In this document: piece after piece, positions 58,124-64,000 of the stretch
How positions within the stretch are numbered: the first letter of the stretch is position 1
Layout of the letters: the number at the start of each line of letters is the position of its first letter
Source of the DNA: Jongsikchunia kroppenstedtii DSM 45133
GTDB lineage: Bacteria > Actinomycetota > Actinomycetes > Mycobacteriales > Mycobacteriaceae
Assembly (NCBI RefSeq): GCF_000380485.1
Contig: NZ_AQYG01000048.1
Location: forward strand, 62,001 to 126,000
Length of the DNA stretch: 64,000 nt
Reading direction: 5' to 3'
Program-made: the position numbers and the translations under genes
Notes under the pieces: generated by a model
What the model saw: only the letters and a program-made list of their open reading frames with translations
Told to the model about the DNA's origin: nothing
Database searches by the model: none

Positions 58124-59294
58124 CCTCTCCGCCGGGAGAGAAGCACGAACGGGTGATGACGCCGAGTTGGGCGTCGTCACGAGTCCGTTCGACAGCCCCA
58201 CCCGGCTGGCCATCGCCAACGCGAAAAGCATTGTGGTCAAGATCGGTTCGTCGGCCCTGACGGATCTGGCCGAGGGCCTCGACACCGAGCGGCTCGATCG
58301 GCTGGCGGCGGCACTGGAACGCCGCATGCGGGCCGGCACCGACGTGATCGTGGTGTCGTCGGGCGCCGTCGGCAGTGGTGTGGCACCGCTCGGGCTGAAG
58401 AAGCGGCCGACCGATCTGGCGACCAAGCAGGCGGCGGCCAGCGTGGGGCAGTTGCAGCTCGCGCACGCCTGGTCGACGTCGTTCGGCCGGTTCGACCGCG
58501 TGGTCGGGCTGGTGCTGCTGACGGCCCATGACATCGCGCTGCGCGCGCATCACGCGAACGCGCAGCGGACCCTGGACCGGCTGCGGTCGCTCGGCGCGGT
58601 GGCGATCGTCAACGAGAACGACACGGTCGCCACCAACGAGCTGCGGTTCGGCGACAACGACCGACTCGCGGCGATGGTCGCGCACCTGGCCGGCGTCGAT
58701 GCGCTGGTCCTGCTGTCGGACGTGCCGGGACTGTATGACTCGGATCCCCGCAAATCCGATGCGACATTCATCAGGGAGGTCGCGGCGAGCGATCGGCTGG
58801 ACGGGGTGTCGGCCACCGAGGGCAGTCACATCGGTACCGGAGGCATGGCGTCGAAGCTGTCGGCGGCCAGGCTCGCGGCCGATTCCGGCGTGCCGGTCCT
58901 GATGGCCGCCGCCGCAGAGGTCGACGCTGCGCTCGGCGACGCCTCGGTGGGCACGGTGTTCGAACCACGCCCCAAGCGGCTCTCCGCGCGCAAGTTCTGG
59001 CTGCGGCACGCCGCCGAGAGCTCGGGACGGATTGCCGTCGACGACGGCGCACGCGCGGCGATCGCGCGGAGTCGCCGGTCGCTGCTGCCCGCGGGCATCC
59101 TGTCGGTGGAGGGCGACTTCGCCAGCGGCGACGTCGTGGACGTGGTCGACAGTCATGGCGGCGTCGTGGCCCGGGGAATGGTCGCGTATGACGCCGTCGA
59201 GCTGCTGCCACTGCGCGGCAAGTCGACCGACGAGTTGCCGCAGGAGTATCGGCGGCCCGTCATTCATGCCGATGACCTGGTGCCGCTGCACTGA
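58116..59294 (+). CDS. proB: Glutamate 5-kinase
   Basis: 392-residue first enzyme of proline synthesis. The amino-acid kinase domain begins at about residue 40 ([12 protein letters not shown]). It contains NENDTVA and GTGGMASKL for substrate/ATP binding. A C-terminal PUA domain covers the last ~90 residues. ATG 58116 overlaps obg and adds about 38 residues before the kinase fold; a later start is possible. Coupled to obg as in mycobacteria. Confidence 0.94.
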   Translation: MTDLSAGREARTGDDAELGVVTSPFDSPTRLAIANAKSIVVKIGSSALTDLAEGLDTERLDRLAAALERRMRAGTDVIVVSSGAVGSGVAPLGLKKRPTDLATKQAAASVGQLQLAHAWSTSFGRFDRVVGLVLLTAHDIALRAHHANAQRTLDRLRSLGAVAIVNENDTVATNELRFGDNDRLAAMVAHLAGVDALVLLSDVPGLYDSDPRKSDATFIREVAASDRLDGVSATEGSHIGTGGMASKLSAARLAADSGVPVLMAAAAEVDAALGDASVGTVFEPRPKRLSARKFWLRHAAESSGRIAVDDGARAAIARSRRSLLPAGILSVEGDFASGDVVDVVDSHGGVVARGMVAYDAVELLPLRGKSTDELPQEYRRPVIHADDLVPLH

Positions 59295-59398
59295 CATGGG
59301 CCAGATCACGCGGCGGCCGGTGCAAGTCGCCCGCGTCACAGGCTCGTGCCGTAGAATGGCCGCGCATATGTCCTGATAACGGTGCCTTGGAGGTTTCG

Positions 59399-60373
59399 AT
59401 GGCGCGCGACCTGAACGAGCTGGAACTGCTGACCGAGCTGGAGCCGGTGGTTGCAGACCTGACCAACCGGCATCTCACGGTGACCAAGAACTGGAGCCCC
59501 CACGATTACATCCCGTGGGAAGAGGGCCGCAACTTCGCCAACATGGGCGGTGAGGACTGGGATCCGTCGCAGTCGAAGCTGTCCGAGGTGGCCAAGACGG
59601 CGATGATCGTCAACCTGCTGACCGAGGACAACCTGCCCTCGTACCACCGCACCATCCAGGACAACTTCGGCCTGGACGGCGCCTGGGGCACCTGGGTCGG
59701 CCGCTGGACCGCCGAGGAGAACCGCCACGGCATCGCGATGCGCGACTACCTGATGGTCACCCGCGCGGTCGACCCCGTGGAGCTCGAGCGGCTGCGGATG
59801 ATCGTCATGGAGCGCGGCGTCAACGCGCCGGAGGGTTTCCAGGGCGTGCTCGACCAGGTCGTCTACGTGACGATCCAAGAGGTCGCGACCCGCGTCAGCC
59901 ACCGCCAGACGGGCAAGGTCTGCAATGACCCGATCGCCGACCAGCTGCTCAAGCGGATCGCCGCCGACGAGAACCTGCACGCGGTGTTCTACCGCAACAT
60001 CACCGAGGCCGGCTTCGAGATCACGCCGGACCAGGCGATGGAGTCGGTGCTGGAGATCATCACCAGCTTCGACATGCCGGGCTCGGGCATGCCGAACTGG
60101 CGCCGCCACGGCGTGCTGATGGTCAAGCACGGGATCTACGATCTGCGCCAGCACCTGGACGAGGTGCTGACCCCGGTCCTGACGAAGTGGCGCGTGTTCG
60201 AGCGCGACGACTTCGGCCCGCGCGGTGAGAAGGCTCGCGATCAGCTCGCCGAGTACATGGTGAAGCTGGAGAAGGACGTCCTCAAGTTCGAGGAGCGCCG
60301 CGCGCACCTGCTCGAGCGCGAGGCGAAGAAGCGGGAGAAGGCCGGGCTGGCGCCCGAGGTCGTCCCGGTCTGA
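59399..60373 (+). CDS. Acyl-ACP desaturase (DesA type)
   Basis: 324-residue soluble di-iron desaturase. Ligand pattern EENRH (Glu107, His110) and DENLH (Glu191, His194), plus Glu161, forms the di-iron centre. The family introduces double bonds in ACP-bound acyl chains; mycobacterial DesA1/DesA2 act in mycolic acid or fatty acid synthesis. The start ATG 59399 follows TTGGAGG. The C terminus is rich in Lys and Glu. It stands alone between proB and a strong terminator. Confidence 0.94.
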   Translation: MARDLNELELLTELEPVVADLTNRHLTVTKNWSPHDYIPWEEGRNFANMGGEDWDPSQSKLSEVAKTAMIVNLLTEDNLPSYHRTIQDNFGLDGAWGTWVGRWTAEENRHGIAMRDYLMVTRAVDPVELERLRMIVMERGVNAPEGFQGVLDQVVYVTIQEVATRVSHRQTGKVCNDPIADQLLKRIAADENLHAVFYRNITEAGFEITPDQAMESVLEIITSFDMPGSGMPNWRRHGVLMVKHGIYDLRQHLDEVLTPVLTKWRVFERDDFGPRGEKARDQLAEYMVKLEKDVLKFEERRAHLLEREAKKREKAGLAPEVVPV

Positions 60374-60392
60374 CCGAAACCCCATAGCAACC

Positions 60393-60426
60393 GACGAACC
60401 CGCACTGATCGCAGTGCGGGTTCGTC
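60393..60426. terminator. Terminator between desaturase and hydroxyacid dehydrogenase
   Basis: A perfect 15-bp stem (60393-60407 with 60412-60426) with a 4-base loop between convergent genes; it can serve both. Confidence 0.9.
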
Positions 60427-60445
60427 GTGTCAGATGGGGTTTGGT

Positions 60446-61369
60446 TCAGTAGTCGAGATGCGGATCGCGTTGGGCGAGTAGCGTTTCGCCCGCGACGAAG
60501 CGCCGGATGTTCTCGGCGACGAACGGGGCCATGGTGGCCAGCAGGGTACTGGCCGGGTTCGCCACATGCGGCGTGATGAGCACGTTGTCGAACTGCCACA
60601 GCGGATGGTCGTCGGGCAGCGGCTCGGGATCGGTGACATCGAGTGCGGCACCGGCGATCTCGCCGGCCTGCAGCGCGTCCACCAGCGCGTCCTGATCGAC
60701 CAGCGGACCGCGCGCCACATTGACGATCCATGCATGGCGCGGCAGAGCTCGGAACACGGACTCGCCGATCAGATGCCGGGTGCCCGCATTCGACGGCGCC
60801 GCGATCACCACGTGGTCGGTGCGCGCCCACACCGAGTCGAGTTCGGTCACCGGCACTGTCTCGGCCGCGCCCGTGACCGGACTGCCGGACCGATTGACGG
60901 CGAGAACGCGGGCGCCGCAGGCGGCCAGACGCGGAATCAGCTCGCGCCCAATGCCTCCGGCCCCGACGATCGTCACGGTCGATCCATGCAGCTGCCGCAC
61001 GGCCGGGTCGATGGCCGCCTTCGCCCACCCGTGCCTGGCGCTCGGGACGAACTGATGCAGCCCGGCGATCAGCATGCCGAGCGCATGCTCGGCGACGTTG
61101 GCGGCGTAGAAGCCTGAGGCGTTGGACCACACGCGGCGATCGTCGATGAGGCCGGCGTCGAGGAACGACTCGATGCCGGCCAGCTTGAGCTGCACCCACT
61201 CGATGTTGTCGGGCAACGGATTCGGAAATCCGTCCAGCATTCCGGTCCAGACCAGCGCCCGGGCCTGCTCCAGCGGGACGAGTCGAGCGCCGGTCCCGGT
61301 GATGGCGTCGGCGAGTACCGGTACTTCGTCGGGGGTGTCGGGTGCCAGGCATACCGCTAGTTCGACCAC
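60446..61369 (-). CDS. D-2-hydroxyacid dehydrogenase
   Basis: 307-residue NAD-dependent enzyme. GAGGIG lies at 136-141. Catalytic Arg220 (VARG), Glu249 (DPEPLP) and His268 (TPHVANP) are all present. Substrate is uncertain; such enzymes include glyoxylate/hydroxypyruvate reductases and phosphoglycerate dehydrogenases. It is the last gene of the leftward rsmD-coaD-rbsK run, 8 bases after the kinase gene. Confidence 0.9.
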   Translation of the reverse strand: MVELAVCLAPDTPDEVPVLADAITGTGARLVPLEQARALVWTGMLDGFPNPLPDNIEWVQLKLAGIESFLDAGLIDDRRVWSNASGFYAANVAEHALGMLIAGLHQFVPSARHGWAKAAIDPAVRQLHGSTVTIVGAGGIGRELIPRLAACGARVLAVNRSGSPVTGAAETVPVTELDSVWARTDHVVIAAPSNAGTRHLIGESVFRALPRHAWIVNVARGPLVDQDALVDALQAGEIAGAALDVTDPEPLPDDHPLWQFDNVLITPHVANPASTLLATMAPFVAENIRRFVAGETLLAQRDPHLDY

Positions 61370-61377
61370 GTCATCGC

Positions 61378-62241
61378 CTAACTCTCGTTCCAGAAGCCGG
61401 TGCCCCGCATGGTGACCGAGCGGGTCGCCGCGTCGACCGCGGACTGGGTGGGGGTGCGGAGGTCGTCGATTTCATCTACCGAACCCCAGTGGGCGGCAAG
61501 GGTTCCGGCGAACACGTCGCCCGCCCCGGTGGTGTCGACCGGATTGACCGCCGACGTGCGTACCCGGAGCGCGCCGTGGCCCACTTCGTGCACGCTGGCG
61601 CCATGGCCTCCGCGGGTGACGATCACGAACCTCGGCAGCGGATGATCAGAGGCAGCGGCCGTGCTGAACCCGGGCAGCGCGGCGGCCTCGGACTCATTCA
61701 CCACGAGCACCGTCGTGCTGGCGGCGAGATCGTCCGGAAGCGGCTGCAGGGGTGACGGATTGAGGACGACCGCGGTGCCATTGGCATCTGCCAGCCGCGC
61801 CGACGCGGTCGTGGTCGCGAGGGGGATCTCCAGCTGGAGAAGGAGCACCTGGGCGTCGCCGATCGCGCCGCGCTCGGCATCCGTGAGCTCGGTGAGTGCC
61901 GAATTGGCGCCCGGCGCAACGACGATGGTGTTCTCACCGTCGTCGGAGACGGTGATCTGCGCGACGCCGGTGGGTTCGGAGGTGGTTCGAACGCGACCGA
62001 CGTCGACACCGCGGCGCGTCAGTTCGGCGAGCGCGAAGCGGCCGAACTCGTCGTCGCCGACGGCGCCGATCAGCTGTACCTCGGCTCCCGCGTACCGCGC
62101 CGCGACGGCCTGATTGGCGCCCTTGCCGCCCAACCCGATCCGCAGATCCGAGCCGAGCAGCGTCTCGCCGGGCCGCGGCAGCGTCGCCGATCGCACGGAG
62201 ACGTCGACATTGATGCTGCCTACGACCACGACGCGGGCCAT
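61378..62241 (-). CDS. rbsK: Ribokinase (PfkB family)
   Basis: 287-residue sugar kinase. GSINVD at the start and GGKGANQA at 38-45 bind the sugar. DTTGAGD at 236-242 holds the catalytic Asp242. The ATG at 62241 leaves a 4-base gap after coaD; an upstream start would overlap coaD. It probably phosphorylates ribose. No rbs transporter is nearby. Confidence 0.9.
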   Translation of the reverse strand: MARVVVVGSINVDVSVRSATLPRPGETLLGSDLRIGLGGKGANQAVAARYAGAEVQLIGAVGDDEFGRFALAELTRRGVDVGRVRTTSEPTGVAQITVSDDGENTIVVAPGANSALTELTDAERGAIGDAQVLLLQLEIPLATTTASARLADANGTAVVLNPSPLQPLPDDLAASTTVLVVNESEAAALPGFSTAAASDHPLPRFVIVTRGGHGASVHEVGHGALRVRTSAVNPVDTTGAGDVFAGTLAAHWGSVDEIDDLRTPTQSAVDAATRSVTMRGTGFWNES

Positions 62242-62245
62242 GGTG

Positions 62246-62719
62246 TCAGGCGAATTTGGCAAGCAGGCGCTTGTGGACCGCGGCCGGGACGAACCGTTCG
62301 ACGTCGCCGCCGAGCTTGGCCACTTCCTTCATCAGCGAGCTGGAGACATGCGCCAGCGCCGGATCGGTGAGCATGAAAATGGTTTCGCAGCCGGTCATCT
62401 CGCGATTCATCTGGGCCATCGGCTGCTCGTACTCGAAGTCGACGCCGTTGCGCAGGCCCTTGACGATGGTGGACATGCCCTGTGCGCGCACGTAGTCGAC
62501 GATCAGTCCGGTGGTCGAGTCCACGCGGACGTTGGGCAGGTGTGCGGTGACTTCCTGGATCAGCTCGATGCGTTCCTCGGTGCTGAACAACCCCTGCTTG
62601 TATGGGTTGACCGTGACCGCGACGACCAGCTCGTCGAAACGCTGGGCGGCGCGCTCGATGACGTACAGGTGCCCTGAGGTGATCGGATCGAATGACCCGG
62701 GACAAACAGCTGAGCTCAT
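62246..62719 (-). CDS. coaD: Phosphopantetheine adenylyltransferase
   Basis: 157-residue enzyme of CoA synthesis. The (T/H)xGH motif is Thr14-Ser15-Gly16-His17 in GSFDPITSGHL; VKGLRNGVDFEYE and SSSLMKEVA are conserved for substrate binding. ATG 62719 gives standard length. It lies downstream of rsmD, as in M. tuberculosis (Rv2966c-Rv2965c, from memory). Confidence 0.96.
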   Translation of the reverse strand: MSSAVCPGSFDPITSGHLYVIERAAQRFDELVVAVTVNPYKQGLFSTEERIELIQEVTAHLPNVRVDSTTGLIVDYVRAQGMSTIVKGLRNGVDFEYEQPMAQMNREMTGCETIFMLTDPALAHVSSSLMKEVAKLGGDVERFVPAAVHKRLLAKFA

Positions 62720-62813
62720 CCGCGTACTCGCTTCGCTCCGTGCGCGAATGAGGCACATCCGCGCTGTGTCTGATGATTCGCTCGCTGCCGCTCACTCATG
62801 CAGATCAATGTAG

Positions 62814-62840
62814 CCAGGTAACAGTCCGACTGTTACCTGG
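62814..62840 (-). terminator. Hairpin at end of rsmD
   Basis: An 11-bp perfect stem (62814-62824 with 62830-62840) with a 5-base loop overlaps the rsmD stop codon. It may end the rsmD transcript or set the ratio with coaD, whose start is about 95 bases away. Confidence 0.65.
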
Positions 62841-63387
62841 CCACGGCGAATATCACCACGGTGTCGCCGTACTTCTTGGTCTGCTCGGGCTCCAGACCGT
62901 CGGGCCACTGCAGTTCACCGGCCCGGCGGCCGCGCTCGACGACTACGTATGCGTCGTCGGCGAGCCAGCCGTTCCGGACGAGATCTGCGAGCACGCCGGC
63001 GAGTTCGTCGCCCGACTTCGCGTAGGGCGGATCGAGCAGCACGATGTCGTAGCGCCGGGTCGCGTGCCGCGACACCAGTTTCTCAACGGGCTGCCGGATC
63101 ACCTCCGCGCCGGTCAGCGCCGTGGACGCGATGTTGCCGGTGATGGTGCGGGCCGCGGCGGCATCGCTTTCGACCAGCGCCGCGTGCGCCGCGCCGCGGG
63201 AGAGCGCCTCCAGCCCCAGCGCTCCGGAGCCGGCATATAGATCGAGGACGGCGGTGTCGTCGAGGTCGATGCGGGCGTTCAACATGTTGAACACGGACTC
63301 GCGCACCCGGTCGGAGGTGGGGCGGGTGCCGTCGGCGGGTACCGACAGCCGTCGGCCGCGGGCCGTACCGGCGATGATCCGAGTCAC
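62833..63387 (-). CDS. rsmD: 16S rRNA (guanine-N2-)-methyltransferase RsmD
   Basis: 184-residue methyltransferase that modifies 16S G966. AdoMet motif DLYAGSGALGLEA and catalytic DPPY (in LLDPPYAKSG) are present. GTG 63387 begins VTRIIAGTARGRRL, the family N terminus. Upstream of it lies the divergent promoter region with the SepIVA-like gene. Confidence 0.94.
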   Translation of the reverse strand: MTRIIAGTARGRRLSVPADGTRPTSDRVRESVFNMLNARIDLDDTAVLDLYAGSGALGLEALSRGAAHAALVESDAAAARTITGNIASTALTGAEVIRQPVEKLVSRHATRRYDIVLLDPPYAKSGDELAGVLADLVRNGWLADDAYVVVERGRRAGELQWPDGLEPEQTKKYGDTVVIFAVAR

Positions 63388-63539
63388 GGCCCAATTTTGG
63401 CCTATCGGTGCAGATCCGCCGACCACGGCCAGCCATTTCGCTGATTCAGGCGCGACACACCGGCGGAGCTCCCGAGCCTCAACCGTCACTTTAGGCACAA
63501 TGGCATCAATAAATAACACCAACCACAAGGTAGGTAGCT

Positions 63540-64000
63540 GTGTATCGGGTATTCGAAGCACTGGATGAGCTGGGCGCGATCGTCGAAGAGGCGCGCGGCA
63601 TGCCGATGACCGCCGGCTGTGTGGTCCCACGTGGCGACGTTCTGGAACTGCTCGATGACATCAAGGACGCCATCCCGGGCGACCTGGACGACGCGCAGGA
63701 TGTGCTCGACCAGAAGGACGAACTCATCGGTTCGGCCCGGGAGCACGCCGAGTCGACGGTAGCGAAGGCGAACTCGGAGGCCGAGTCGACCGTGTCGCAT
63801 GCCCTGGCCGACGCCGACCGGATCCTGGCCGACGCCAAGGCGCAGGCCGATCGCATGGTCGCCGAGGCCAACGCGCACGCCGGGCAGTTGGTCACCGAGG
63901 CGAAGGCCGAAGCCGACCGCACTCTGGCCGCGGCGCAGCGCGAGTACGAGTCCGTGACCGGCCGGGCTCGCGCCGAGTCGGACCGGATGATCGAGGCCGG
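63540..64000 (+). CDS. SepIVA/DivIVA-like protein (partial at window end)
   Basis: About 153 residues seen before the edge. It begins MYRVFEALDELGAIVEEARG, then PMTAGCVVPRGDVLELLDDIKDAIPGDLDDAQDVLD, which matches mycobacterial SepIVA (Rv2927c). The rest is a coiled coil with repeated Ala-Asp-Arg-x-Leu/Met heptads. SepIVA is a septation factor of the actinobacterial cell pole/septum. GTG 63540 has AAGGTAGG upstream. Confidence 0.9.
   Translation, partial: MYRVFEALDELGAIVEEARGMPMTAGCVVPRGDVLELLDDIKDAIPGDLDDAQDVLDQKDELIGSAREHAESTVAKANSEAESTVSHALADADRILADAKAQADRMVAEANAHAGQLVTEAKAEADRTLAAAQREYESVTGRARAESDRMIEA

Overview
The window is a high-GC actinobacterial chromosome segment. It has dense genes, many GTG/TTG starts, short 4-bp gene overlaps, and hallmark genes of the mycolic-acid group (SepIVA-like protein, truncated haemoglobin GlbO, large NAD-glutamate dehydrogenase, mycothiol-type DsbA-like reductase, paired ClpP1/ClpP2, RNase E with an IF2-like N terminus, SthA without the second redox cysteine). 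Gene content and order suggest Mycobacteriales, most likely a Gordonia-like or related genus. No plasmid, phage, insertion sequence or CRISPR array was seen.

Positions 1-15,800 are mostly accessory and metabolic. They hold a HerA-type ATPase, an SDR, a PadR-fadH unit with a large inverted-repeat operator, a nucleosidase, an FMN reductase, a dienelactone hydrolase, a TetR-controlled ABC exporter, and a DUF1801 protein. They also hold an HxlR regulator facing a RibD-like/PPOX pair, a TetR/membrane-protein unit, and tRNA-Arg(TCT) followed by rtcB. Positions 15,900-20,500 hold a CopD-CtaG fusion, an SSB paralogue, a secreted protein, a DinB-like enzyme and a membrane protein.

Positions 18,150-59,300 largely follow, from memory, the gene order of M. 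tuberculosis Rv2478c down to Rv2439c: ssb, ettA, gdh, a conserved hypothetical, aglA, glbO, HNH, a small membrane protein plus DUF5130, pepN, a DsbA-like protein, rpiB, nei, tig, clpP1, clpP2, clpX, mobA, valS, folC, DUF4233, ndk, rne, rplU, rpmA, obg, proB. The order is interrupted at a few slots: lysR plus a SnoaL-like gene between ettA and gdh, sthA plus two tRNAs between nei and tig, and two tandem secreted tyrosine phosphatases between clpX and mobA.

Positions 59,400-64,000 hold a DesA-type acyl-ACP desaturase. A leftward run rsmD-coaD-rbsK-hydroxyacid dehydrogenase follows, and then the start of a SepIVA-like gene cut by the window edge.

Functionally, the middle is a housekeeping block for protein quality control (trigger factor, ClpXP1P2), translation (valS, rplU, rpmA, obg, ettA), RNA decay (rne) and nucleotide/folate/proline metabolism. 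The best candidates for new biology are the duplicated phosphatase transcription units, the elaborate PadR and TetR operators, the rtcB/tRNA-Arg neighbourhood, the small membrane protein/DUF5130 pair and the long rne leader.
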